Shown: positions 1 through 9,273, counted from the stretch's first letter. The stretch: 64,000 nucleotides of DNA from DASYXW01 sp035934405 (GCA_035934405.1 DASYXW010000031.1:58331-122330); one strand, 5' to 3'. Numbers and translations: made by a program. The notes: generated by a model from the sequence alone, not told the origin.

Positions 1-1705
1 ACACCGCGAGCGCCACCCCGGCCCAGAAAATCGGCCGCTTGAGGAGCGGCAGATCACCCTCGCTTGGCAACGGAGTGGCTCCGTACACCAGACCCTCGTA
101 GTCCTGATTCGGGTCAGGCTCGGTCATCAGGCTGACGAGCACGGTGACGATCAAGCAGATCAGCCATGACCACAAACCGCGGTACATATCGGCCGCCAGG
201 TCCTTGGCGTTCGCGGAAAGCGCGATGATGGCCAGCTTGCTGGGGTCCAGCTTGACCAGCGTGAACATGCTGACGGAAGATACCGTGCCGGCGAGCAGCC
301 CCCAAAAAGCGCCGGAACCGGTGATGCGTTTCCACAGCATTCCGAGGATCACAGTGCCGAAGAGCGGCGCGATAAAGAAACTGAAAAGGGCCTGGACATA
401 GTCCATGATGCTGGCGAATTGGATCACCACGTATGCGGCGCCGATGCTGACGAGCAGCCCGATGATCGTGCACCAGCGGCCCATGGCCACGTAGTGGGCG
501 TCGGTCGCGTTCTTGCGAACGAACGGCCGGTAGAGGTCGTAGGTCCATACCGTGGCAAAGGCGCTGACATTTCCCGCCATGCCCGACATGAATCCGGCCA
601 GCAGCGCCGTGATCCCGAGGCCAAGCAGGCCGGGGCCGCAGTAGCGCGCCAGCATCAGCGGCAGAACGTCGTTGTAAGTGTGCTGCCCGGCAGTTGCCAC
701 GCTTTCAGGGACGAGATGAAAGGGAAGAACGGCTAGGCCGAGCAGACCGGGCAGAATAATGATAAAGGGCACTGCCATCTTGAAGAACGCGCCGATGACC
801 GGCGCCATCTTCGCGGCGCGCAGGTTCTTTGCGGAGAGCACCCGCTGCACCACCAGAAAGTCCGTGGTCCAGTAGCCAAAGGAGAGCGTCATGCCGAGAC
901 CAAAGATGATGCCTGTCCAGTGGATGCCCATCGGGTTGTCGGAGAAATGGCCGAGGTTGCTCCACAGGTGGGTGAAGTCCTGCCCGGGAAAGTTCTGGTG
1001 AATACGAGCCACCATGCCCGACCAGCCACCCGTCTCGATGAGGCCGAGAATCGGAATCAGCAGCGCTCCGAACCAGATGAGGAAGAACTGCACAACCTCG
1101 TTGAAGATGGCCGAGAACAGACCACCCATGGTGACATAGATACCCACCGTCAGTGATGACATCCAGATACTGAAATTCAGGTTCCACCCCAGCATCACCT
1201 GCATCACCTTGGCCATGGCAAACATATTGACGCCGGACATGAGAATGGTCATCACCGCGAAGGACGCGGCGCTCAGCGCGCTCGTCGGCTTGCCGAAGCG
1301 GAGCTGCAGGTAGCCGGGAACGGAATGGGTTTTCGAGATGTAGTAGAACGGCATCATCACGATGCCGAGGAAGAGCATGGCGGGGATGGCGCCCACCCAG
1401 TACCAGTGCGCCGCCAGCACGCCGTATTGGTAGGCTGAGCCGGCCCAGCCCATCAGTTCGAGCGTTCCCAGGTTGGCGGAGACGAAGCTGAGCCCCGCCA
1501 CCCAGGCGGTCATCTCGCGCCCGGCCAGGAAAAAGTCCTTGCCGCTCTGCGCGTAGTTCTTGAGATAGAAGCCGATGCCCAGGACCATCGCGAAATAAAT
1601 CGCGATGATGGCGAAGTCCACCAAGTGCGGATTCATCATCCGCCCGGCACCCGCGCCGGGCTCGACGAGGAGCGCGAGAAGCGGGACCGCAGAGGGCCAA
1701 CTCAT
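1..1705 (-). CDS. Sodium:solute symporter (SSS/SLC5-like), C-terminus cut by window edge
   Basis: An open frame reads from ATG at 1705 to the left edge without a stop, giving about 568 visible residues, close to a full SSS transporter (550-650). A GGAGG Shine-Dalgarno sits 6 bases before the ATG. The translation is strongly hydrophobic with many membrane segments and carries the SSS signature GYWTTDFLVVQRVLSAKN in the middle third, as in the SGLT-like subgroup. The expected role is Na+-coupled uptake of a sugar or related small solute across the inner membrane; the substrate cannot be read from sequence. It is divergent from the hydrolase gene at 1840. Family call is firm, substrate unknown. 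Confidence 0.85.
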   Translation of the reverse strand, partial: MSWPSAVPLLALLVEPGAGAGRMMNPHLVDFAIIAIYFAMVLGIGFYLKNYAQSGKDFFLAGREMTAWVAGLSFVSANLGTLELMGWAGSAYQYGVLAAHWYWVGAIPAMLFLGIVMMPFYYISKTHSVPGYLQLRFGKPTSALSAASFAVMTILMSGVNMFAMAKVMQVMLGWNLNFSIWMSSLTVGIYVTMGGLFSAIFNEVVQFFLIWFGALLIPILGLIETGGWSGMVARIHQNFPGQDFTHLWSNLGHFSDNPMGIHWTGIIFGLGMTLSFGYWTTDFLVVQRVLSAKNLRAAKMAPVIGAFFKMAVPFIIILPGLLGLAVLPFHLVPESVATAGQHTYNDVLPLMLARYCGPGLLGLGITALLAGFMSGMAGNVSAFATVWTYDLYRPFVRKNATDAHYVAMGRWCTIIGLLVSIGAAYVVIQFASIMDYVQALFSFFIAPLFGTVILGMLWKRITGSGAFWGLLAGTVSSVSMFTLVKLDPSKLAIIALSANAKDLAADMYRGLWSWLICLIVTVLVSLMTEPDPNQDYEGLVYGATPLPSEGDLPLLKRPIFWAGVALAV

Positions 1706-1839
1706 GCCGCGTCCTCCAAACTCGAAGCCGGAGCCAACCGCCCGATGCACAAGCCGGATGAGTAGTTGAAAAGGTGGGATGATAACGCCAATTTGAGGAT
1801 CGTGCTCGAAATTATTCGCCGCCTGCCGCCCTGCACGCG

Positions 1840-2742
1840 ATGATACTCTGTACCCGACTGGAACACCGCCAAATGCTGAACTTTGACGACGTCCGGAAGC
1901 TGCCGGTTTCGCCCGGCGCACAGCGGATCCCGTACGGTCCTCGCGCCGTCGAGTTCGGAGACCTTCGCTTGCCCGGGGGCCTGCCGAAGGGCCACGGCCG
2001 CTGCCCCGTCGCCATCGTCATTCACGGCGGCTGCTGGAGTTCGGAATACAATCTCGACCACATCGCGAGCTTCGCCGACGCGCTCACTCAGGCTGGCGTC
2101 GCCACCTGGAACCTGGAGTATCGCCGAATCGGTGACGCGGATGGCGGCTGGCCCCGATTGTATCGGGGCTGGCCGGGCACCTTCGAAGACGTGGCGCGCG
2201 GCGCCGATTACGTCCGTGTCCTTGGGCCGAAGTACGCTCTCGACCTCGACCGCGTCGTGGCCGTAGGTCATTCGGCGGGAGGACAACTGGCCCTGTGGCT
2301 GGCGGCGCGGACCAAACTGCCGAAAGCCAGCCCGCTCTATTCCTCCGAACCCGACAAGTCTATACGGCTGCGCGGCGTCGTATCGCTGGCGGGCATTCCT
2401 GACCTCCGCCGCGCCTTTCGCGAGAACGTCTGCGACGATACCGCGAGGCAGCTCCTCGGCGGCTCTCCTGCGGAAGTGCCGGAGCGTTACCATGATGCTT
2501 CCCCCATCGAGCTTCTGCCGCTCGGCGTTCCGCAACGCCTGGTTCACGGCACCGAGGACTCGACAGTGCCGCTCGCCTTCTCCCACGATTATGCGATGGC
2601 GGCCCGGAGGAGCGGCGATGACGCGCGGCTGATCGTGGTTCCTCACGCCGGGCACTTCGAGCTCATCGTGCCTGGGTCGCTGGCCTGGCCGGTGGTCGAG
2701 GCGGCAGTGCGCGAGATGCTGGGACGAGGCGCGGTGCAGTGA
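1840..2742 (+). CDS. Alpha/beta hydrolase (BD-FAE / esterase-lipase-like)
   Basis: A 300-residue protein with the alpha/beta-hydrolase plan. The oxyanion-hole motif HGGCW lies at residues 62-66, the nucleophile elbow GHSAGG at 143-148 (Ser145), the probable acid is Asp240 in HGTEDSTVP, and the probable His is 269 or 272 in VPHAGHFEL. The HGG and GHSAGG combination is typical of carboxylesterases and kynurenine-formamidase-like enzymes; the substrate is unknown. No signal peptide is seen. Neither ATG 1840 nor the in-frame ATG at 1873 has a convincing Shine-Dalgarno, so the start is uncertain. Its stop lies one base from the stop of the convergent glycosyltransferase gene. Confidence 0.82.
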   Translation: MILCTRLEHRQMLNFDDVRKLPVSPGAQRIPYGPRAVEFGDLRLPGGLPKGHGRCPVAIVIHGGCWSSEYNLDHIASFADALTQAGVATWNLEYRRIGDADGGWPRLYRGWPGTFEDVARGADYVRVLGPKYALDLDRVVAVGHSAGGQLALWLAARTKLPKASPLYSSEPDKSIRLRGVVSLAGIPDLRRAFRENVCDDTARQLLGGSPAEVPERYHDASPIELLPLGVPQRLVHGTEDSTVPLAFSHDYAMAARRSGDDARLIVVPHAGHFELIVPGSLAWPVVEAAVREMLGRGAVQ

Positions 2743-2743
2743 G

Positions 2744-3871
2744 CTATTGACGCGTGCCGGGCGCGGAAAGGACCTCTTCGTACTCGCGGACGATGCGCTC
2801 CACACGAAAGCGCTCGAGGAAAGCTTCGACGCCCTCCAGTCGATACGACTCTGAGCGGGACTGCAGCACCTCGGTGATCGCGCCGGCGAGCGCGGGCGCG
2901 TCCCCAGGCGGCACAAGATGCCCCAGAGGACAGGCCTCCAGAACCTCCCGGACCCCACCGGGGCAGTCCGACGCCACGACGGGTTTCCCCAGCGCCAGCG
3001 CCTCTAGCGCCACATTGGGCAGACCTTCATAGCGCGATGAAAGCACGAAGAGGTCCGCGTGCTTGAAATAGGGATAGGGGTTCGATTGAAAACCAGCGAA
3101 ACGCACTGAGGAGGAAAGACCGAGCTGCTCGCTTTGCGCTTTCAGTTCGGCCTCGAGTGGCCCTTCACCAAGTATGGTCAACCGGACGCTGGGAAGCGTC
3201 TTCGCGACCAGCGCCAGGGCATCGAGCAGTAGATCGAATCCCTTTTGCTTGTGCAGGCGTCCTGCAGCAACGACCTGTGGGCTAGCATCCGGGTAGGGAT
3301 TCTCGCCCAGTGCGGCGAGTTGCCAGATGCGGTCGACATCGACAAAGTAATAGACGCGAACCAGTTTGGCCCGTGGAATCGCGAAGTTTTCCGCGAGATC
3401 ATTGAGCACGTCATCGGATACACAGATGATCTTGTCCGCTCTCGGGTAAAGGTGGCGGTAGAGCCATTGCCACTTTCCCGAATGTCTGCTGACTTGAGCG
3501 AGTTGCCGGCTCGTGCAAATGACCTCCTGGAGCACCAATCGCATCTCTCGCGGCAGGAACGGCCTCGAGAGAACCATCGCCAAGTTCAGCTCACCAAGTG
3601 TCGAATGCGCCGTCTGTGGCCGGAGACTCCAGGCAAGGCGAATGATGCCGGGGATTGCACGGCGCACCCTGGATGATTTCAGATCGTGGACCGGCACGTC
3701 GGCGGGTACCTCCTTGAGGTAGGGACCGGCCGCTTCGACTAGGGCGAGGTGGGGCTCGAACCGTGTGCGGTCCAAGTGGCGCAGAAGGGTAAGAATCGCC
3801 CGCTCGGCGCCACCGCCGGCGAGGGAAGGAAGAACGAAAAGGACTGTTCTGCGACTTCGAGTCATCGGCAC
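2744..3871 (-). CDS. Glycosyltransferase family 4
   Basis: A 375-residue GT-B retaining glycosyltransferase. The N-terminal donor-independent lobe begins with LFVLPSLAGGGAERA (residues 11-25), the acceptor-lobe loop typical of GT4. The C-terminal lobe has AGRLHKQKGFD (203-213) and the E-x7-E motif EGLPNVALE (Glu282, Glu290) that binds the sugar nucleotide. It would add a sugar to a lipid-linked polysaccharide precursor at the cytoplasmic membrane face. It is the last gene of the polysaccharide run and overlaps the upstream methyltransferase gene by 10 bases, so translational coupling is likely. The sugar and linkage are not predictable. Confidence 0.9.
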   Translation of the reverse strand: MPMTRSRRTVLFVLPSLAGGGAERAILTLLRHLDRTRFEPHLALVEAAGPYLKEVPADVPVHDLKSSRVRRAIPGIIRLAWSLRPQTAHSTLGELNLAMVLSRPFLPREMRLVLQEVICTSRQLAQVSRHSGKWQWLYRHLYPRADKIICVSDDVLNDLAENFAIPRAKLVRVYYFVDVDRIWQLAALGENPYPDASPQVVAAGRLHKQKGFDLLLDALALVAKTLPSVRLTILGEGPLEAELKAQSEQLGLSSSVRFAGFQSNPYPYFKHADLFVLSSRYEGLPNVALEALALGKPVVASDCPGGVREVLEACPLGHLVPPGDAPALAGAITEVLQSRSESYRLEGVEAFLERFRVERIVREYEEVLSAPGTRQ

Positions 3872-4734
3872 GCAGGGCGTTCCGCAGCGTCATCAGGAAT
3901 GCCGATAAGTTTTCTGGCGACGCAGTAAATGTAGGGCGAGCTCCATCGGTTGGGCCGGAAATGGAAAGCATCATCCAGCAGCCACACAAAGCGCGAAATG
4001 ACGCCGTGGACGCGGACCACGATCCAATAGGGCAGACGGCGCGGCCATTTCTCCACGTTGAGAACCTCGAGGCCAAGCGGCAACAGGTAATCGCAAGCCT
4101 CCACGCGCAATCCGGCTTCTCGGTGCGCTGCCGCGAGCTGATCGAGGTCGAGCGGAAGGTGCGCGTCGCACAGCGCGCGGTCGAGCCTCCGCTGGTAGGC
4201 GCGCAGGATACCAGTGAAATTGGGGATCAACGTGATCATGCGTCCTTCCGGCTTGAGGAATCTGGCGATGGCAGCGATCACTTGCGCCGTGTTCTCGAAA
4301 TGCTCCACGACTCCAAAGGAACCGCACACGTCAAACGAGTAAACCCAGTCGGTCGGCGGTGAAAACAAATCGCCGCAGCGAATCTCCCCTGCCACGTGCT
4401 CCCGTTCAAGAACCATGCGGGCCCGCTGGCAACCGAGCTCCGAGCGATCGAGCCCGGCAACCTTGAAGCCGAACTGCTTCGCGAAGTAAGGAAGCCAGAC
4501 CGACTGCGCGGCGCCGATTTCAATGAGTCTCTGGCCTCTCGCCGGCCGGTCGCTAAAAACCGCCTCAAAGAACTCATGAAGTTTCCGGAAGGGATAATTC
4601 TTCAGGCCGCGACGGCAAGGGTCTATCGGCGGCGGCAACGAACTGCGCTGCCACCACTCGTCCCAGAACCGCGCGCCCGCCCGATCGCCGACGGCGGGTT
4701 CACGGCTTGCGGGCGACGTAGGTGCAAATGCCAT
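3862..4734 (-). CDS. Class I SAM-dependent methyltransferase
   Basis: A 290-residue protein with a Rossmann methyltransferase core. Motif I reads LIEIGAAQS (residues 70-78), with the usual glycine-rich loop partly replaced by AAQ; the following strand has VAGLDRSE and later there is FGVVEHF and FLKPEGRMITLIPNF, the motif II/III pattern. The C-terminal region (from about 200) has hydrophobic stretches that could contact the membrane or an acceptor. It overlaps the upstream methyltransferase by 35 bases and the downstream glycosyltransferase by 10, placing it in the polysaccharide operon, where it may methylate a sugar or cap a glycan. The acceptor is unknown. Confidence 0.82.
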   Translation of the reverse strand: MAFAPTSPASREPAVGDRAGARFWDEWWQRSSLPPPIDPCRRGLKNYPFRKLHEFFEAVFSDRPARGQRLIEIGAAQSVWLPYFAKQFGFKVAGLDRSELGCQRARMVLEREHVAGEIRCGDLFSPPTDWVYSFDVCGSFGVVEHFENTAQVIAAIARFLKPEGRMITLIPNFTGILRAYQRRLDRALCDAHLPLDLDQLAAAHREAGLRVEACDYLLPLGLEVLNVEKWPRRLPYWIVVRVHGVISRFVWLLDDAFHFRPNRWSSPYIYCVARKLIGIPDDAAERPACR

Positions 4735-5662
4735 AGGTCCTCCAAATAGTCTGAACGGTCTCGATCACCGGCCACAGCGCGCGGTCGAGGACCTTGGCGG
4801 GGTAGCAGGCGGTGAACTTGAGTGTTGAGAGTAGCCCAGGCCTTAACCCGTTCCGCCGTAGGAACTCCGGCCGCGACGGCAGCAAATCCTCGTAAGCGAA
4901 ATTGCGGCGCCTTAGGCGCCGCTGGAGGAAGTACGGCAGCCAGTTCGCGGGAGGCATCCCGTACACATCGCGGCCATAATGCATCCGCTCCAGCCTGAAA
5001 CCGGTCGCTTCCAGGTATTTCCTGACTGTTGACTCGGTGAAAAAGTACAAGTGACGGGGCACGTCCTCGGAAAAAAGATGCCGCGAAGCGAGGCTCTCAA
5101 AGTTCGTGACCAGGAACACGAAGAGGCCTTCAGGTTTGACCACTCGGTATGCCTTTTGCAGGTAACCCATCGGATCGTGCACGTGCTCAAGCACGGCCCA
5201 CGCCGTGACGGCGTCGTAGGTGGGATCGTCGACCGGAATCTCCGGAAAGGGCTGGGAGTACAGTTGGAAATCGCGGATTGACCGAGTGGAAGCGGAGACT
5301 TCAACGCCTTCCACATCCCAGCCACGCCTACTCATGAAACGAGGGAAACTTCCGTTGGCGCAACCCACGTCCAGCAACCTCAAGCACCCATCCTTTTTCT
5401 CCAAATCATGCAGATAGCGCGCCTCCCTGGCATACCGCCTACGATGGTGTATCGGGTTGTTCTCAAACTCTTCCTCATAGTACTGCGAGGGATAGTACCT
5501 CTGCATTTCACTGAACGCAGGCCTCGGATTCACAAATCCCAGGCCGCATTCGTCACACTCCACCACCGTGAACCGTTCATCCGAAGGGTAACGCCGGTCC
5601 GGCATGGTGTAGACCGGCGTCGAGCGCGTGGACCCACAGAGGTTACAGGCGACCGTCTCCAT
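4700..5662 (-). CDS. Methyltransferase with N-terminal Cys4 zinc-finger-like element
   Basis: A 320-residue protein. The first 40 residues hold two Cys pairs, CNLC (6-9) and CDEC (36-39), a zinc-ribbon-like arrangement found at the start of many sugar C-methyltransferase-like proteins. The methyltransferase core has motif I LLDVGCANGSF (96-106), then AWAVLEHVHDP and a motif III region KPEGLFVFLVTNFES. Unlike true TDP-sugar C-methyltransferases it lacks an obvious long C-terminal catalytic domain, so a glycan or lipid-linked methylation role is the safer call. It overlaps the flippase gene by 20 bases upstream and the next methyltransferase by 35 bases downstream. Confidence 0.82.
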   Translation of the reverse strand: METVACNLCGSTRSTPVYTMPDRRYPSDERFTVVECDECGLGFVNPRPAFSEMQRYYPSQYYEEEFENNPIHHRRRYAREARYLHDLEKKDGCLRLLDVGCANGSFPRFMSRRGWDVEGVEVSASTRSIRDFQLYSQPFPEIPVDDPTYDAVTAWAVLEHVHDPMGYLQKAYRVVKPEGLFVFLVTNFESLASRHLFSEDVPRHLYFFTESTVRKYLEATGFRLERMHYGRDVYGMPPANWLPYFLQRRLRRRNFAYEDLLPSRPEFLRRNGLRPGLLSTLKFTACYPAKVLDRALWPVIETVQTIWRTYGICTYVARKP

Positions 5663-7016
5663 CCCCTGTCCCTTTCGTTTCCATTCGCTTCATCATCGCG
5701 CCAATCGACGCGAAAACCAAGGCGCAGGCGACGCAGTACACAATTGAAGTGGAGAGCGCGATGCCCGCCACGCCATAGTGTTTCATCAGCACCCAGTTGA
5801 GAGCCACGTTGAGCATCGTGTTCACCGCCGAAATCGTCATGAGGACGGCGTTGCGTTTGAGAGCGCTGATCAGCCGGACGCCCAGACTGCAGAGCAAATA
5901 GAATGGAATCTGCAAGGCCAGCCAGGCCTCGACGTGGCTCACCACGGCGGTATCCGGCACGCTGAAGGCGCCGCGCTCGAACAGGATGCCGACCAGCGGC
6001 CGGGGAAACAACACCAGGACGGCGGTGATCGGAACCGTGATCGCCACAATCAAGCGCGAATAAGTCTTCAAGGTATGGCGACACCCGGCCCAGTCCCTAT
6101 TTGCCGTCATTTCCGAGAAATAGGGCAGCGCGGCGGTGCTCAGCGGGACGGCGCCGAGGACGATGGACACGCTGACGATCTTTCGCGCGTAATTCAAGGC
6201 CGCGACGCTTCCCGGCGGAAGCATCGCCGCCATGGCCTGATCCACCAAGTCGGTGGTGCCCATCAGCAGCGCGCCCGCCGCCATGGGCGCGTACTGGCCG
6301 GCGACGCGCCGCAGGGCGGAGTCGAGAGGGTACCACCCGAGGCCGAGCTTCATGCTGCGAGCCCGCAGCATCCACACCAGGATGGCGGCTTGAATCATCG
6401 CGCCAACGACGGTTCCGGCGGCGAGCGCCATGATCCCCCATGCGCGCCCGAGCGTCCACAGAAAGACGACGGCACCCAACGGCACGAGTCCAGGGGCGAG
6501 CGCCGGCAGCGCGAACCGCTCACCGGCGTTGAGGATGGCCGTACACGTGGCGGCAACGCCGCTCAGCACCACGAACGGCAGGAGGGTGTAGAGCAGTTGG
6601 CGAGTGAGCGCGAGCTTGGCGGCGCTGAACCCGGAGCCGAGCAGCGGCAAATAATACGGAGCGAAAACGCCAAGCAGAACGGCGAGGCCGGCGAGAAGCA
6701 TCAGGCTCCAGACGAGCACGCCGGAAAACAGGCGCTGCGCGGCCTGACTTCCCTCGGCGGAGCGCACCTCGATGAAGGTGGGCACCACGGCGGAGCTGAA
6801 CGAGCCGCCGGCAATGTTGACGACGAAGGCGGGCAGCACGTAGGCGATCAGAAACGCGTCGAGCGCGTCCTGGCGGCCGAACCACTGCGCCACAGCAAGT
6901 TCCTTGATGGTGGAAACGGCGAGCACGGCCAGGGACGCCAGGGCTACGCTCGCCGTGGCCCAGAAGATCCTGCGATTCGTTGTGACGCCAGCGCCGAGCT
7001 TGGAAAGGAGTTCCAT
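5643..7016 (-). CDS. MurJ/MviN-like lipid-linked oligosaccharide flippase
   Basis: A 457-residue polytopic membrane protein of the MOP superfamily with about 12-14 predicted hydrophobic segments. The N-terminal region (KELAVAQWFGRQDALDAFLIA) matches the conserved MurJ/MviN segment following helix 1, and ILFERGAFS near residue 355 matches another conserved MurJ stretch. Its place beside a glycosyltransferase and an O-antigen-ligase-like protein suggests it flips a lipid-linked polysaccharide unit (a Wzx-type role) rather than being the housekeeping lipid II flippase, but sequence alone does not decide this. It overlaps the downstream methyltransferase gene by 20 bases. Confidence 0.87.
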   Translation of the reverse strand: MELLSKLGAGVTTNRRIFWATASVALASLAVLAVSTIKELAVAQWFGRQDALDAFLIAYVLPAFVVNIAGGSFSSAVVPTFIEVRSAEGSQAAQRLFSGVLVWSLMLLAGLAVLLGVFAPYYLPLLGSGFSAAKLALTRQLLYTLLPFVVLSGVAATCTAILNAGERFALPALAPGLVPLGAVVFLWTLGRAWGIMALAAGTVVGAMIQAAILVWMLRARSMKLGLGWYPLDSALRRVAGQYAPMAAGALLMGTTDLVDQAMAAMLPPGSVAALNYARKIVSVSIVLGAVPLSTAALPYFSEMTANRDWAGCRHTLKTYSRLIVAITVPITAVLVLFPRPLVGILFERGAFSVPDTAVVSHVEAWLALQIPFYLLCSLGVRLISALKRNAVLMTISAVNTMLNVALNWVLMKHYGVAGIALSTSIVYCVACALVFASIGAMMKRMETKGTGDGDGRL

Positions 7017-7040
7017 TTTCTGTCTTCGTCGTTAGGGCCG

Positions 7041-8399
7041 TTACTGATGCCTTTCATTAACCCACAATCCTTCGGCCACGAACGGTGTTGAAATGACAAA
7101 CAGAAAAACCATCAGCACCGGCGAAGTGCCGAAATTGAATTCGAAGAAACCCTCCGCAACAAACGCCAGCCAGCCGGCGAGCGCCGCGTCCGCCACCCAA
7201 GTAGACTGGCCGGCGCGCGCTAGACGTTGTCGAATCTTCACGAAGCGCCATGACAGCGCGATCATAAACCATAGCCAGGCGGCAAGGCATGGCAGGCCGC
7301 GCTCGGCGGCGACCTGCAACGCGTCATTGTGCATGTGTTCGTGGTAGCCCACTTCAGGTTGATACCCGCGCGGCAAGTAGAGCGTGTAAACCTCATTGAT
7401 GTTGTTCGGGCCCACTCCCACCCACGGGTGACGCCGGATCATGGCGAGGCCGGCGTGCCAGATTTCGAAGCGCATGGCGAGCGATGGATCGGCGGCCGGA
7501 TGCCGCAGAGAGTTCAGGCGGTCGCGAACCAGCCCTGGCGCTGCGAGATAGATGGCGGCGACAAGGACGGGCAGCGCCCAAAGCGCGCGCGCGCGGCAGC
7601 GCGACACCACATACACGCTGGCGACAAAGCATCCGAGCCAAACGCCGCGGGTGAAGTTCAGCAAGATGGACAGGGCGATGATCGCGAGCGCCAGCCACCA
7701 GAGGCTCGGGGGTCGGGGGCCGGGGGTCGGGGGTCGGCGGTCAGCGTCCGAGATCATTGCCAGAGGCCTCTTGCTCCGCCCATGCTGAACCCCGAACTCC
7801 GAGCCACGAACCCCGAACCCCGAAAGCAGCAGGAACGCAACCAGGGCGGCAAAAGCGAGCATTTCCTGCCCGCCGAAGTTCATCCAGTGGCCCATAAAGC
7901 CGGTGATGCGGGTGGCGGTCATGTACGAGTACACCTGGCCGGGATGCAGCGCGCGGACCTCGCGATACTGGAGCGCGAACTGCCGGACACCGTAAAGCCC
8001 CGCCAGTGCGGCGCCGAGGAACACGCCGCCGTAAAGCCATTTCAGATGCCGGGCGGTGACGACGAGATTGACGGCGAGAAGCAGAATCAGGAAGAGAACG
8101 AACTTACGGATGTCCACCCAACCGACGGTTGGATTCTCGGCGAAGAAAATCGAAATCAAGGTCGTAAGAAGGAACAGGGCCAGCGGCAGCTTGACGGGCG
8201 GGAAGCGAGGCGCGGTCGGATGCCTCAGCAGGTGCGCAGCATAGAAAATGGCGGCGAGCGCCAGGAAGGCCTGCGAGGCCGCGAGAGAAATGAGCATCGT
8301 GAGAACACACAGGCTGAAAAAGACGGAGGCCCAGCGCGCCAGGGGCGTCGCCGGCAGTTCCGCGCGCACCGATGAGATGAGGTTACGCAGGCTGGTCAT
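7041..8399 (-). CDS. O-antigen ligase / Wzy-type polymerase family membrane protein
   Basis: A 452-residue membrane protein with about ten hydrophobic segments and the Wzy_C/O-antigen ligase signature in its large loop: RHPWVGVGPNNINEVYTLY around residue 330 followed by HEHMHNDALQVAAERGL. The family joins polysaccharide chains to lipid A or polymerises repeat units on the periplasmic face. Residues about 194-232 between two membrane segments are encoded by two 7-base-period arrays (7705-7746 and 7787-7824) that are complementary to each other. This insert is Gly/Pro/Arg-rich and unlike the rest of the protein, yet keeps the frame. It sits between the upstream methyltransferase and the flippase gene. 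Confidence 0.87.
   Translation of the reverse strand: MTSLRNLISSVRAELPATPLARWASVFFSLCVLTMLISLAASQAFLALAAIFYAAHLLRHPTAPRFPPVKLPLALFLLTTLISIFFAENPTVGWVDIRKFVLFLILLLAVNLVVTARHLKWLYGGVFLGAALAGLYGVRQFALQYREVRALHPGQVYSYMTATRITGFMGHWMNFGGQEMLAFAALVAFLLLSGFGVRGSEFGVQHGRSKRPLAMISDADRRPPTPGPRPPSLWWLALAIIALSILLNFTRGVWLGCFVASVYVVSRCRARALWALPVLVAAIYLAAPGLVRDRLNSLRHPAADPSLAMRFEIWHAGLAMIRRHPWVGVGPNNINEVYTLYLPRGYQPEVGYHEHMHNDALQVAAERGLPCLAAWLWFMIALSWRFVKIRQRLARAGQSTWVADAALAGWLAFVAEGFFEFNFGTSPVLMVFLFVISTPFVAEGLWVNERHQ
7705..7824. repeat. Inverted pair of heptamer arrays inside the O-antigen ligase gene
   Basis: On the plus strand 7705-7746 reads as repeats of GTCGGGG and close variants with a 7-base period. 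7787-7824 reads as GAACCCC, GAACTCC, GAGCCAC, GAACCCC and GAACCCC. The second array is the approximate reverse complement of the first, so the pair could form a long imperfect stem with a loop of about 40 bases. The insert stays open in the gene's frame and lies in a loop between membrane segments. Confidence 0.85.
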
Positions 8400-8414
8400 G
8401 GGAACTTGCGGTTT

Positions 8415-8942
8415 TCATTTCAGAACTTCCATCTCAAACTCCATCGCCTTGCCGCGCACCACAAAGCACAAGTAATGCTCCCAGAACTTGCGATAGCGCG
8501 GGAAATGGTTCACGAGAAACTCGAACCCCAGCCACCTCCAGAACGCCAGCAGCTTGACTCGCACTGACTTCTCCCGAAACCGGACGCAGGTGTAATAACC
8601 GAACCCGCCGTGGCTCTCGCCGAAAAACTTGAACGAAAAACTATTGAGGTGGCTGCGGTGGGTCGGATCGCACCACGAGCTGTAGTCCGTGTAGTGCGGC
8701 GTCTCAATCCGAATGCTACCGCCGGGTCGCGCCAGGCGGTGGAACTCCTCGAGGGCACGCATCACGTCGGACACATGCTCGATAACGTGGATGGCCAGAA
8801 TCCGGTCGAAGGAATTATCGGCGAACGGGTACGGGAAACGGTCCAGGTCGCAGAGCACGTCGGCGCGGCTCGCCGGGTTGCGGTCGATGCCGATTGCCCC
8901 GGGACGCTTGTTGATGCCACAGCCGACGTCGAGAACACGCAT
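8415..8942 (-). CDS. Small class I SAM-dependent methyltransferase
   Basis: A 175-residue protein starting almost at motif I: VLDVGCGINKRPGAIGIDRNP (residues 3-23), then FDRILAIHVIEHV and a motif III-like RPGGSIRIETPH. The lack of any region before motif I makes it a minimal methyltransferase; related short proteins occur in polysaccharide clusters. It precedes the O-antigen-ligase gene by 15 bases and follows the DUF2752 gene by 9, so it is probably cotranscribed with both. The substrate is unknown. Confidence 0.83.
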   Translation of the reverse strand: MRVLDVGCGINKRPGAIGIDRNPASRADVLCDLDRFPYPFADNSFDRILAIHVIEHVSDVMRALEEFHRLARPGGSIRIETPHYTDYSSWCDPTHRSHLNSFSFKFFGESHGGFGYYTCVRFREKSVRVKLLAFWRWLGFEFLVNHFPRYRKFWEHYLCFVVRGKAMEFEMEVLK

Positions 8943-8951
8943 CGCGGCATC

Positions 8952-9266
8952 TTAGCACAGCACTCTTCGCAGAAACCGAACGGCATCGGCCGCGGTGAGC
9001 GCCACAAGACCGGGGCCGGTGGCGATGACGTTGCGATTGAAGGCGAGCGCCTGCGTGAAATGCCCGTGAAAAAGCGCCGCGAGAGCCCGCGTGGTGCCGC
9101 ACGAAGGGCAGGCTTTGATGCGAAAGAGATGACACCACAGGCAGAGGTTCGGCCCGCGCGCCAGCAGCTCGGGCGGCACGAGGCACAGCACCGCGAGCGT
9201 CACGAGGAGCAGAGCGAGGCGCGGGATTCCACTCGCAAAGAGAGGCAGCTTCGGAGCTTGATCCAT
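8952..9266 (-). CDS. DUF2752 family membrane protein
   Basis: A 104-residue protein with two to three hydrophobic segments and the DUF2752 hallmark CPSCGTTRALAALFHG (residues about 53-68), followed by the AFNRNV stretch typical of the family. Function is not established; members often sit beside TM2-domain proteins, as here. It lies 7 bases downstream of the TM2 gene and 9 bases upstream of a methyltransferase gene, so these membrane proteins are likely part of the same transcript as the polysaccharide genes. Confidence 0.85.
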   Translation of the reverse strand: MDQAPKLPLFASGIPRLALLLVTLAVLCLVPPELLARGPNLCLWCHLFRIKACPSCGTTRALAALFHGHFTQALAFNRNVIATGPGLVALTAADAVRFLRRVLC

Positions 9267-9273
9267 AGGCGGG

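Noticed and set aside
1702..2958. Antisense open frame opposite the alpha/beta hydrolase
   Set aside because: It overlaps a real gene with catalytic motifs and shows no similarity of its own.
7705..7824. CRISPR-like repeat array
   Set aside because: The period is 7 bases, units are degenerate and no spacers or cas genes are present.
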